A stretch of DNA of 42,143 nucleotides, taken from NCBI GenBank assembly GCA_035566895.1, contig DATMQA010000138.1, forward strand, positions 1 through 42,143, in the 5' to 3' direction. The stretch's first letter is position 1. Every line of letters begins with the position of its first letter. The stretch is from DATMQA01 sp035566895 (lineage in GTDB: Bacteria > Verrucomicrobiota > Verrucomicrobiia > Limisphaerales > UBA8199). This document shows positions 16,969 through 24,350 of the stretch, one piece after another. The position numbers were made by a program, and so were the translations under genes. The notes below the pieces were generated by a model. The model made no database searches. It worked only from the letters and a program-made list of their open reading frames with translations, and had not been told where the DNA came from.

Positions 16969-17993
16969 ACATCGATCTCTCCCATCCTCACTTCGCCGAA
17001 CCGCGTTGGCTTTGGCTGGCTTTTTTCGGACCGGTGCTGCTGGTGGTCCTCCAGCGGTATTCGGCCTGGGCCCGCAACCAGCAACTCGCCCGCATCGCTG
17101 CGCCCGACTTCATCACCGATCTTATCCGCTCTCACAGCCCGCTTCGCCGTGCGCTGAAGAACGGTTTGCTCGTTCTGGCTCTCGCCGCCGTCGGCTTGGC
17201 CCTGGCCCGGCCTCAATGGGGTGAACAAGCCGAAGCCAGCCACTTGTTGGGCCAGGACACCATCTTTCTCCTGGACTGTTCCCGCAGCATGTTGGCGGCG
17301 GACGTGAGCCCCAGCCGTTTGCAACGCGCCAAGCTCGCTGTCCTCGATTACGTTCAGCGCTACGCTCATGGCCGCGTTGGCCTGGTCGCCTTTGCCGGTC
17401 AGGCCTTCCTTCAATGCCCCCTTACGTTTGACTACGGCGCCTTCCAGGACTCACTGGCCATTGTTGATGATAAAACCATCCCGGTCCTCGGCACCGATGT
17501 CGGCCGCGCGCTTGATGAGGGCTTTCGGGCAATGGACAAAGGTGAACGCCAAAAAATCCTTGTGCTGTTGACGGACGGCGAAGACCTCGAAAAAAGTGGC
17601 GTCCGCACTGCTGAAACGCTCGCCAAAGAGGGCGTAGTGGTCTTTACCATTGGCGTCGGCACTCCCGTCGGGGCGGAAATCCAAATGCTCAACGAGCAGG
17701 GCAAGACGGAGCTGGTGCGCGACACTAAAGGCGAGGTCGTGCGCAGCCATCTGGACGAAGCTGCTCTGAGCGCCATCGCGCAGGCCACCCATGGTGCCTA
17801 TTATCCGCTCGGCCCACTCGGCGAAGGCCTGGCCAAAGTCCGCCTGGCCTTGGAAGACTTGAACTCCAACTCAAGTTCCGCGCCGGCGCACAAATTGGGT
17901 GTGGACCGTTTCCACCTGCCGGTGGCGGTGATGCTCGGCTTGCTGGTAATGGAATCGTTGATTGGGACCCGGCGACGTTTGACGTCATATTGA
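16965..17993 (+). CDS. batB: BatB-like von Willebrand factor A domain membrane protein
   Basis: The GTG start at 16965 is supported by GGAGG ending 7 bases upstream and by the overlap with batA. The product is 342 residues. Helices at about 15-30 and 65-81 flank a short basic segment. The MIDAS is DCSRS (Asp104, Ser106, Ser108), followed by LLTDGEDLEKSG and the core FTIGVGTPVGAEI. The C-terminal helix is VAVMLGLLVMESLIG. It is a paralogue of BatA. In Bacteroides, Bat proteins form membrane complexes and affect oxygen tolerance. The mechanism is not settled and the role here is by family analogy. Confidence 0.93.
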   Translation: MNIDLSHPHFAEPRWLWLAFFGPVLLVVLQRYSAWARNQQLARIAAPDFITDLIRSHSPLRRALKNGLLVLALAAVGLALARPQWGEQAEASHLLGQDTIFLLDCSRSMLAADVSPSRLQRAKLAVLDYVQRYAHGRVGLVAFAGQAFLQCPLTFDYGAFQDSLAIVDDKTIPVLGTDVGRALDEGFRAMDKGERQKILVLLTDGEDLEKSGVRTAETLAKEGVVVFTIGVGTPVGAEIQMLNEQGKTELVRDTKGEVVRSHLDEAALSAIAQATHGAYYPLGPLGEGLAKVRLALEDLNSNSSSAPAHKLGVDRFHLPVAVMLGLLVMESLIGTRRRLTSY

Positions 17994-18006
17994 CTCTTAA
18001 CCCTTC

Positions 18007-18990
18007 GTGATCGATCCTGTGCAGAGTATGACCAGCGCAAAAGACATCGCCCGAAAGCTTCGGATTTCGGTTTTCGGATTTCGGTTTTTGCTGCTCCTGC
18101 TGCCACTCCTGCCCGCTTTCGCCAACACTCCGCAAGCCGCCGCTCCCTCCCTGCCGCCGCCTTCGACTCCGCGCGAGTTTTTCAACGCCGGTACGCAGAA
18201 ACTGCATGAGGGCAAACTCCGCGAAGCCGAGGCTTTCCTGGAAAGCGCCTTGGCCAGCCAGAACGACGGCCTTCAACCCCCGGCGCTCTACAATCTTGGG
18301 CACGTCCGCTTTCACCAGGGCACTGACGAGTTGAAGAAGGGTCCAAAGGCGGGGCCAACCTCCGACAAAGGCCGCGCCGCAACCCGGGCTGCAACAGCCG
18401 CTATCCAGGAGGCGGACCAGGCTCTGGCCGGCACCGATCTGGAAAAAATGGTTGCTTCCTATATGCACGGGCGCGGCGCGCGCAAAGAGTTGAAGGACGC
18501 CCTCAAGCAGGTCAAACATGCGATGGAAACCCACGGCGCGGCGCTGGGCAAATGGCAGCGCGCTTCAGGCGATTTCAAGAGCACCGTCGAGGTCAACCCG
18601 AATGACATCGACGCGCAGCACAATGCCGAAACGGTGGACCAGTGGATTGCCAGACTCGTGGACAGCCTGCGCGAGATGCAACAAATGGCCCAGGCCATGG
18701 GCGAAAAAAACCGTGAGCTGGGCGAGAAGCTCAAGAAGCTGAAAGGCAATATCCCCGCCCAGGATATGCCTCCGGGCGGCGCCGGCGATGACGAAGAAGA
18801 CGAGGACAAACCTTTCGGGCCACAGCCGGGCCAACAGGAAGGACCCAGCAAAGAAGGACAGCAAATGTTGCTTTCCCCGGAACAGGCGGGCTGGCTGCTG
18901 GATGCGTTCAAACTCGACAGCGAGCGCCGCCTCCCCATGGGTCAAAAGGATACTGCTGAACCCAAAGACCGCAACCGGCCGACCTGGTAG
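18007..18990 (+). CDS. BatC-like TPR protein of the Bat operon, exported
   Basis: A GTG at 18007 or, more likely, the ATG at 18028 (MTSAKDIARK) begins the product, 327 residues from the GTG. A signal peptide follows (FRFLLLLLPLLPAFA). Residues 18-27 (LRISVFGFRF) are encoded by four heptamer units. TPR-like helices cover about 55-215 (FFNAGTQKLHEGKLREAEAFLESAL; NLGHVRFHQGTDELKKG; DIDAQHNAETVDQWI). A long basic coiled coil follows (EMQQMAQAMGEKNRELGEKLKKLKG), then an acidic linker DDEEDEDKPFG and a short conserved-looking end (QMLLSPEQAGWLLDAFKLDSERRLP). It probably scaffolds the VWA proteins in the periplasm. Confidence 0.82.
   Translation: MIDPVQSMTSAKDIARKLRISVFGFRFLLLLLPLLPAFANTPQAAAPSLPPPSTPREFFNAGTQKLHEGKLREAEAFLESALASQNDGLQPPALYNLGHVRFHQGTDELKKGPKAGPTSDKGRAATRAATAAIQEADQALAGTDLEKMVASYMHGRGARKELKDALKQVKHAMETHGAALGKWQRASGDFKSTVEVNPNDIDAQHNAETVDQWIARLVDSLREMQQMAQAMGEKNRELGEKLKKLKGNIPAQDMPPGGAGDDEEDEDKPFGPQPGQQEGPSKEGQQMLLSPEQAGWLLDAFKLDSERRLPMGQKDTAEPKDRNRPTW
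18059..18086 (+). repeat. Single heptamer array (TTCGGAT/TTCGGTT x 4) inside the signal-sequence region of the TPR gene
   Basis: Four period-7 units alternate TTCGGAT and TTCGGTT. Unlike the neighbouring junctions there is no opposing array upstream. The array is translated as LRISVFGFRF directly before the leucine-rich signal core. Confidence 0.88.
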
Positions 18991-18994
18991 CCAA

Positions 18995-19147
18995 CCCGAA
19001 TCCCGAAAGCAAGAAGGCCGAAAGAAACCCGACACACCGAAATGCCCACGTCGCAGATACTCTTGCCAGTTCCCGACCTGCGGGAAGTTCGGCCTTCGAC
19101 CTTCGGCCTTCTTTTGGATTTCGGATTTCGGATTTCGGATTTCGCGG
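18995..19147. repeat. Inverted heptamer arrays at the TPR gene / batD junction
   Basis: The left arm, 18995-19033, is degenerate CCCGAAA-type and begins four bases after the TPR stop. The right arm, 19088-19147, is TTCGGCC, TTCGACC, TTCGGCC, a 4-base TTCT break, TTTGGAT, then three exact TTCGGAT. An 11-base perfect pairing joins 19012-19022 with 19102-19112. The batD ATG (19042) lies between the arms, and the right arm is translated. Confidence 0.88.
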
Positions 19148-20958
19148 CGGCGGTAGTCCTTGCGGCCCTGCTTTCCTCGACCGCCGCCGCGCAGCCCGCC
19201 TCCCCAACGCCCGTGGACCCGCTGATGCAACTCATGCTCTCTCAGCCTCCGATCGACGTCGAATCGCCGGTAGTCCCTTTGGTCTCTCTCGATCCACCGG
19301 TCGTGCGTCCCGGCGAGTTTTCCACCTATCGGGTGATTTTCAACGCGTTGGAAGAATCGGTCGAATGGCCCGCTAAGCTTGCGTTCCCGCCTCCCTTGGA
19401 AGCGCGTCCCGGTGCCCATGGCCAGATGCTGGCCCCGGGCGGCGCGAAACTCGAGCCGCACGCTGCTTTCAATTATCACGTCCGCGCTTCCCAGCAGGGC
19501 CAGTTCACCATTCCCGAATTCACCGTCACCGTCTACGGGAAACCCGTCACGGTGCCGGCTGCCCAACTCGAGGTCGTCGCCTCCCCGCCGGCCTCCCTCC
19601 CGCCGGCACAGCGACTCATTCTCGAGGTGCCGACCACCAACCTTTTCGTCGGCCAGGCGATCAAGGTTCGCGTCCTTCTGCCAGGAACGCCCAGTGGCTT
19701 CGTCCCGGGCTTGATGTCCCCGGCCCAAATCACGGGCGAAGGCTTGTTCGTGGACCAAACCGCTTTCCACGCCCTGCCGCCCGTCTCCGACAGCAACGGG
19801 GTTTATAACCGTTACGAGACTAGCCTCACACCGCTCGCGGTTGGCAACCTCTCCGCTTTCGCCCAGGCTTTTACTGCCGGATTTCGTAACCTTGGCCCCG
19901 GCCCCATTACCTTTAGGGGCCCGATGAGCATTCCCGCGTTGGGCCTCCTGCTCGACTCTGACCCCGTTGAACTCCGGGTCCGCCCTTTGCCGCGGGAAGG
20001 CGAACTTCCAGGTTTCACCGGCGCCGTTGGTACGCTCGCGCTCGATCGGCCTGAACTTGACAGTAACCTGGTCCGCGTCGGCGAACCGGTTAAACTCAAG
20101 GTCAAAGTCCATGGCGACAGTAACTGCAATCTCGCGCGCGTCGTCCCGCCGCCGCCACCTCACGTCCGCGATTGGCAGATCTTTGTTTCCACAGCGGATA
20201 CCTTGCCTCCCCAGATTATCCAGGCCCAAGGCTTCACCACCTTCATCTACACTTTAATTCCTTTGACTGAAAAGACGCGCGCCACGCCGGCTATCCCATT
20301 TAGCTGTTTCGATCCCGACCATGGTTCCTATATAGACGTGACCATCCCCGCCGTCCCAATCCAGGTAAAGCCTGGCGCCGCGCCTGCCGATCTGAAGGCC
20401 CTGTCTCAAGCAGGTGCGGCCGAGCCCGAATCCGAGAAAGAACCCGTGCTGAGTGGCCTGGCAACTTCCCCGGGTCTCGCCGCCAGAAGCCTGGTGCCCG
20501 TGCAACAGGAGCCCTGGTTCCCCCTCGTGCAATTGGTTCCTGCCGGTGCCATCTTCGGTCTGTGGAACTGGGATCGCCGCCGCCGTTTCCTCGAACTGCA
20601 TCCCGACCTGGTCCTCCGTCGCCGCGCCCGCCGCGCTCTCCGCCGCGAATGCCATGTGCTGCACCGCGCCGCGCGTGCCGGGGACGCTTCCCGCTTCGCC
20701 GCTGCGGCCGTCAATGCGATGCGCCTCGCCTGCTCCCCCCATTATCCGGCCGAACCTCGTGCCCTGGTCGGCAACGACGTGCTGGGGGTCTTGTCTGAAA
20801 CAGACCGCTCCACGCGCGCCGGCGAACTCGTGCGCCGCTTCTTCGCCCTGACGGATGCCGCTCGTTTCGGCACCACACCTCCCGATACCTCCGGCCTGCT
20901 GGACCTCAAACCCGACCTCGATCGCCTGCTCAGACAACTTGACGAGCAGCTACTATGA
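19042..20958 (+). CDS. batD: BatD-like large periplasmic protein of the Bat operon
   Basis: A 638-residue protein. The N-terminus contains residues 16-35 encoded by a heptamer array (DFGFRISDFA), followed by a hydrophobic core (AAAVVLAALLSSTAAA) that completes a signal peptide. No ATG or GTG lies between the repeat and residue 71, so the array is almost certainly translated. The mature part has tandem beta-sandwich domains with BatD hallmarks: SLDPPVVRPGEFSTYRVIFN, NYHVRASQQGQFTIPEFTVTV, TLALDRPELDSNLVRVGEPVKLKVKVHG. A membrane helix near 495-510 (FPLVQLVPAGAIFGLW) precedes a cytosolic Arg-rich helical domain. It ends in a four-base ATGA overlap with batE. Confidence 0.88.
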   Translation: MPTSQILLPVPDLREVRPSTFGLLLDFGFRISDFAAAVVLAALLSSTAAAQPASPTPVDPLMQLMLSQPPIDVESPVVPLVSLDPPVVRPGEFSTYRVIFNALEESVEWPAKLAFPPPLEARPGAHGQMLAPGGAKLEPHAAFNYHVRASQQGQFTIPEFTVTVYGKPVTVPAAQLEVVASPPASLPPAQRLILEVPTTNLFVGQAIKVRVLLPGTPSGFVPGLMSPAQITGEGLFVDQTAFHALPPVSDSNGVYNRYETSLTPLAVGNLSAFAQAFTAGFRNLGPGPITFRGPMSIPALGLLLDSDPVELRVRPLPREGELPGFTGAVGTLALDRPELDSNLVRVGEPVKLKVKVHGDSNCNLARVVPPPPPHVRDWQIFVSTADTLPPQIIQAQGFTTFIYTLIPLTEKTRATPAIPFSCFDPDHGSYIDVTIPAVPIQVKPGAAPADLKALSQAGAAEPESEKEPVLSGLATSPGLAARSLVPVQQEPWFPLVQLVPAGAIFGLWNWDRRRRFLELHPDLVLRRRARRALRRECHVLHRAARAGDASRFAAAAVNAMRLACSPHYPAEPRALVGNDVLGVLSETDRSTRAGELVRRFFALTDAARFGTTPPDTSGLLDLKPDLDRLLRQLDEQLL

Positions 20959-21803
20959 ACCGGTCTGAAATCCGAAATCCGAATCGCTCGGGAACCGGGA
21001 GCGTGCAAGATAACTTTCGGCGTAAGCGCTTCGGCTTTCGGTTTTCGGCCTTCTTTCGGCTTTCGGTTTTCGGCTTTCGGATTTGCTGTACCCTCGCCCT
21101 TACCGTGCTCGTCGTCCTCCCCTCCTCCGCAGCCTCCCCCGATGTCCTCTTCCGCCAAGGCTCCGAGGCTTACCACGCCGCTGATTACACCTCCGCTGCC
21201 AACGCTTTTCAAAAAGCCGGCATCCTGCGCCCCGCCTCAGGAACCTTTCAAAATCTCGGTAATGCCGAGTGGGAACGCGGTAATTCCGGCACTGCCATCC
21301 TTGCTTGGGAACAGGCCCTCTGGCTCGACCCTTTCAATGCCGCCGCCTGCAACAACCTCCGCTTTGCCCGCAAGACCGCCCAGCTCGAAGCGCCCGAACT
21401 GGCGTGGTACGAAGTCGTCTCCACTTGGCTGCCCGTCAACTGGTGGGCGTGGATCTCGGGCCTGAGCTTTTGGCTAGCAGTCGCAATGGGCACGCTGCCG
21501 GGCATCTTTCGCTTGCGCAAAGCCGTTTGGCATCAGGCCATCGCCGCCTTTGGGTTCGCGGTTTTCCTGCTCAGCGTCCCAGCCCACCTCGGCGTGGCTA
21601 CCCGCTCACGCGTCGGATTCGTACTCCAGAAAGACACCCCTCTCCGGCTCACACCTACGGAAGATGCGCAGTTTCTAACCCGGCTGGCCGCCGGCGAACC
21701 CGCCCGCCTCGAGCGTGTCCGCCAGAAGTTTTTTCTCATTCGCACTTCTCGCTCCCTTGGTTGGATCCGGCGTGACCAATTCGGCCTCACTTGTCCCAGA
21801 TAG
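20955..21803 (+). CDS. batE: BatE-like TPR and SH3-type membrane protein
   Basis: A 282-residue protein starting in a four-base overlap with batD. The first 43 residues are largely repeat-derived (SEIRNPN, then FGFRFSAFFRLSVFGFRI) and lead into a signal core (CTLALTVLVVLPSSA). A GTG at 21003, between the arms, is an alternative start. Two TPR units follow (FRQGSEAYHAADYTSAANAFQKA; FQNLGNAEWERGNSGTAILAWEQALWLDP). Two membrane helices lie at about 165-210. The C-terminus is a small SH3-like domain (PLRLTPTEDAQFLTRLAAGEPARL...SLGWI). This order, TPR then two helices then SH3, is typical of BatE. It is the last Bat gene. Confidence 0.87.
   Translation: MNRSEIRNPNRSGTGSVQDNFRRKRFGFRFSAFFRLSVFGFRICCTLALTVLVVLPSSAASPDVLFRQGSEAYHAADYTSAANAFQKAGILRPASGTFQNLGNAEWERGNSGTAILAWEQALWLDPFNAAACNNLRFARKTAQLEAPELAWYEVVSTWLPVNWWAWISGLSFWLAVAMGTLPGIFRLRKAVWHQAIAAFGFAVFLLSVPAHLGVATRSRVGFVLQKDTPLRLTPTEDAQFLTRLAAGEPARLERVRQKFFLIRTSRSLGWIRRDQFGLTCPR
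20967..21082. repeat. Inverted heptamer arrays at the start of batE
   Basis: Left arm 20967-20983 is the 17-mer also present in the 15779 array. The right arm, 21030-21082, holds seven TTCGGNN units interrupted by one 4-base TTCT. Pairing of 9 bases (AAATCCGAA with 21076-21084) is perfect. Both arms lie downstream of the batE start at 20955 and are translated. Confidence 0.88.
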
Positions 21804-21855
21804 CGGAAGCAAATCCGCTTGCACTGAGGTGGGTCTTTCCCTAAAACAACGGCGC

Positions 21856-22782
21856 ATGTCTCGAAGGACCAATGACCTGGAAACGGCATCAGCAGGCCAG
21901 TTCGATTTATCAGAATACCTCGCCGCAACTACCGTGGCAGTCAACCGCGCTTTGGACCGGTTTTTACCGCCGCCCAACGCCAGGCCAGCCACCATTCACA
22001 AAGCGATGCGGTATTCGCTGTTTGCCGGGGGAAAACGGATGCGTCCGGCGCTGTGCTTGGCCTCCGCCGCCGCGTGCGGCGGGAAGCAAGCGGAGGCGAT
22101 GCCCCTGGCTTGCGCGGTCGAATGCATTCATACCTATTCGCTGGTACACGATGACCTCCCCGCGATGGATAACGACGATTACCGCCGGGGCAAGCTGACC
22201 AGTCACAAGGTTTTCGGCGAAGGCGTCGCGGTACTCGCCGGCGACGCGCTGCTGACGCAGGCCTTCGAAGTGGCGGGTAAATGCAAAGGCTCGTCGCGTT
22301 ATCCCCACCAGCGGATATTTCTCGAGTTGGCATCTGCCGCGGGGTCGCTGCAGTTGATCGCGGGGCAGGTGGCGGACCTGGAAGCGGAGGGGAAGAAGAT
22401 CACGGCGTCGCAACTCCGTTACATTCACGAACGCAAGACTTCCGCCTTGCTCTGCTGCTCGGTACGTCTTGGCGGCATGAGCGCCAACTGCTCGCCGGCG
22501 CACCTCAAAGCGCTCACCGATTTCGGCTATAACGTCGGCTTGGCGTTCCAGGTAATTGATGACATTCTGGACGTGACGCAGACCAGCGAGAAGTTGGGCA
22601 AGACAGCGGGCAAAGACACCAAAGCTCAGAAAGCGACGTATCCCGCGATCGTCGGGGTGGAGAAATCACGCAGGATTGCTGAAGAGCTGACGAGCCGTGC
22701 GTTCGCGGCCCTGAAAACATTCCGCGGTCAGGCCGTCGCACTGGAAGCGCTGGCCGAATTCCTGCTGAAGAGAGATCGCTGA
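21856..22782 (+). CDS. ispA: Polyprenyl (farnesyl/geranylgeranyl) diphosphate synthase
   Basis: The ATG at 21856 (MSRRTNDLE) gives 308 residues. The open frame runs back to 21715, inside batE in another frame, and that part is discarded. The first Asp-rich motif is DDLPAMDND (DDxxxxD) after SLVHDD. GGKRMRP binds isopentenyl diphosphate. The second motif is DDILD in VIDDILDVT. The residue pattern around DDxxxxD is that of IspA-type bacterial farnesyl diphosphate synthases. It condenses isopentenyl diphosphate with allylic diphosphates for quinones, hopanoids or the cell-wall carrier. It lies 52 bp after batE on the same strand and may share its transcript. Confidence 0.93.
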   Translation: MSRRTNDLETASAGQFDLSEYLAATTVAVNRALDRFLPPPNARPATIHKAMRYSLFAGGKRMRPALCLASAAACGGKQAEAMPLACAVECIHTYSLVHDDLPAMDNDDYRRGKLTSHKVFGEGVAVLAGDALLTQAFEVAGKCKGSSRYPHQRIFLELASAAGSLQLIAGQVADLEAEGKKITASQLRYIHERKTSALLCCSVRLGGMSANCSPAHLKALTDFGYNVGLAFQVIDDILDVTQTSEKLGKTAGKDTKAQKATYPAIVGVEKSRRIAEELTSRAFAALKTFRGQAVALEALAEFLLKRDR

Positions 22783-22815
22783 AAGTCTCAATCCCGTCTT
22801 GGGCCGGCATCGCTG

Positions 22816-24213
22816 TTATGCCTGTCCGCCATAGTATCCTTCGACCTTGGCCGCGACATCCTTGAACGCGCTATCGACTTCGTAGATCAGCTTGAACTGC
22901 TCGATGGCTTCTTCTTTCTTGGCCATGCTCTCGAGGACCGAACCGAGGTTGTAAATCAGGTCCTTCTTCTCGTCATCCAGAATCGGTTTTTCTTTGATTG
23001 CATCCTGGAGCCGGCGTGCCGCCAGGTCATACATCTTCTTCTTGGCGAAGCACTGCGCCAGGTAATTCATCGAGGCGATGCGGCGATGGGGATTGTTCTG
23101 GGCCTTTTGGAATTCGGCGATGGCTTCGGTCGTCTTGCCGTTCTGAAAATAAAGCTGGCCCATCTCGAATCGGATTTGCAGGTCGTTAGGGAATCGCTCA
23201 ACCCGCTTTTGACACTCAGCCAGTTGGTAGGCCTCTTTCTCAGCCTGGAGCGCGGCGGCTTTGTCGGCGTACTCGGCTCCGTTGGGATCGAGTTGGGCGA
23301 TCTCGTGTTCGTATTTGCGCACCCGGGTTGTGGCAATGCCGCTGTCCAGTGAGGGATCGTTGCCCACATCGGAGGCCTTAATGCGTTCGTAATAGCCGAG
23401 GGCGCGGTCGAATTGTTTCTTTTGGGTGTAAAGCTCAGCGAGTTGGCGAACGAGTTTGAGATTGGTGGCCTCTGTCTTGAGCCGGGTCTCGTATTCGTTA
23501 ATTAACTTCTCGGTGATGTCTTCGCTTTTGACCTGGCGATTTTGTTGTTCGAGCGAAACGGCTTCCTCTTTATCCTTCAAAATGTCGCGATAGGAACCGG
23601 AGCCGTCGGCCAGGGCATCGTAGCCGCCTTCGTCCATGGTTTGGCGCGCTGAAAGGTTTTTAAGCGCCTGGGCGAGTTCGTTGTCAGTCGGGTTGGCGCG
23701 ATAGAGTTCGGCCAGGAGTCGTTCGCCGCGTTTGGGTTCGCCGATTGCGGCCAGGGCATTGGCGAGCTGGATGGCGGTCTCGACGTCCTTGGGCGAATTG
23801 CGAACGAGAATCTCCAGCGACAGAACGGCGGTATGGGGCATTTCCAGCGCGGTAGCCGCCTTGACCACGAGGCGATGGGCCTGGGAGTTGTTGGGATCAC
23901 CGTTGAGGATGTGCTCGGCAATCTGGAGAGCTTCGGCGGGATCTTTGGCCAGGGCTATCTGCCCCTTGGCTACCATGGGCTGAGAACTGGCGCTGCTCCA
24001 GACTTTTTTGAAAATGCTGCTGCCGCCGCCCGCTTTGCGTTGTTGGGCGGTGCGAAGGGCTTTGCGGCACTCGTGCAGGCCCGGCTCCCGGGCCAGCACC
24101 TGGTTGAACAGGTCGATTGCGTAATCGAAGTTATCCCGCTGCAAGGCGTCGTTGCCTTTGGTAAAGATCACGCGCAAATCGCGCGGCAGGTCATTCAAGC
24201 TCTTTTCTGCCAT
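22816..24213 (-). CDS. Cytoplasmic TPR-repeat protein, unknown function
   Basis: A 465-residue protein without signal peptide or membrane helix. The first TPR is FTKGNDALQRDNFDYAIDLFNQVLAREPG (about 17-45). A Gly/Ser-rich link (RKAGGGSSIFKKVWSS) precedes two or three further units (AEALQIAEHILNGDPNNSQAHR; VETAIQLANALAAIGEPKRGERLLAEL). A charged coiled region follows, then more TPRs (FDRALGYYERIKA; MGQLYFQNGKTTEAIAEFQKAQNNP; LGSVLESMAKKEEAIEQFKLI). It probably scaffolds a protein complex. It converges on ispA, with only 33 bp between the stops. The 83-bp gap to the divergent ferritin-like gene must hold both promoters. Confidence 0.85.
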   Translation of the reverse strand: MAEKSLNDLPRDLRVIFTKGNDALQRDNFDYAIDLFNQVLAREPGLHECRKALRTAQQRKAGGGSSIFKKVWSSASSQPMVAKGQIALAKDPAEALQIAEHILNGDPNNSQAHRLVVKAATALEMPHTAVLSLEILVRNSPKDVETAIQLANALAAIGEPKRGERLLAELYRANPTDNELAQALKNLSARQTMDEGGYDALADGSGSYRDILKDKEEAVSLEQQNRQVKSEDITEKLINEYETRLKTEATNLKLVRQLAELYTQKKQFDRALGYYERIKASDVGNDPSLDSGIATTRVRKYEHEIAQLDPNGAEYADKAAALQAEKEAYQLAECQKRVERFPNDLQIRFEMGQLYFQNGKTTEAIAEFQKAQNNPHRRIASMNYLAQCFAKKKMYDLAARRLQDAIKEKPILDDEKKDLIYNLGSVLESMAKKEEAIEQFKLIYEVDSAFKDVAAKVEGYYGGQA

Positions 24214-24340
24214 ACCTCAGTCTATTCCCATTCCTTCTGAAAAAGCCAACCGAAAGTGTTTTTCGGGAACCAAATTCCCCTTCAACCCTCCTACGAATGC
24301 AACCGCCATTGCTGAACACGAGTAAACCCGGGGCGACACG

Positions 24341-24345
24341 AAAGG
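24341..24345 (+). promoter_or_regulatory. Ribosome binding site AAAGG deciding the ferritin-like gene start
   Basis: AAAGG with five bases to the ATG at 24351. The upstream ATG at 24297 has no such site. Confidence 0.5.
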
Positions 24346-24350
24346 TTTGT

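Noticed and set aside
18565..20229. 554-codon minus-strand frame
   Set aside because: Lies opposite the TPR gene and batD, lacks any domain, and is explained by high-GC antisense openness. The plus-strand products carry Bat motifs.
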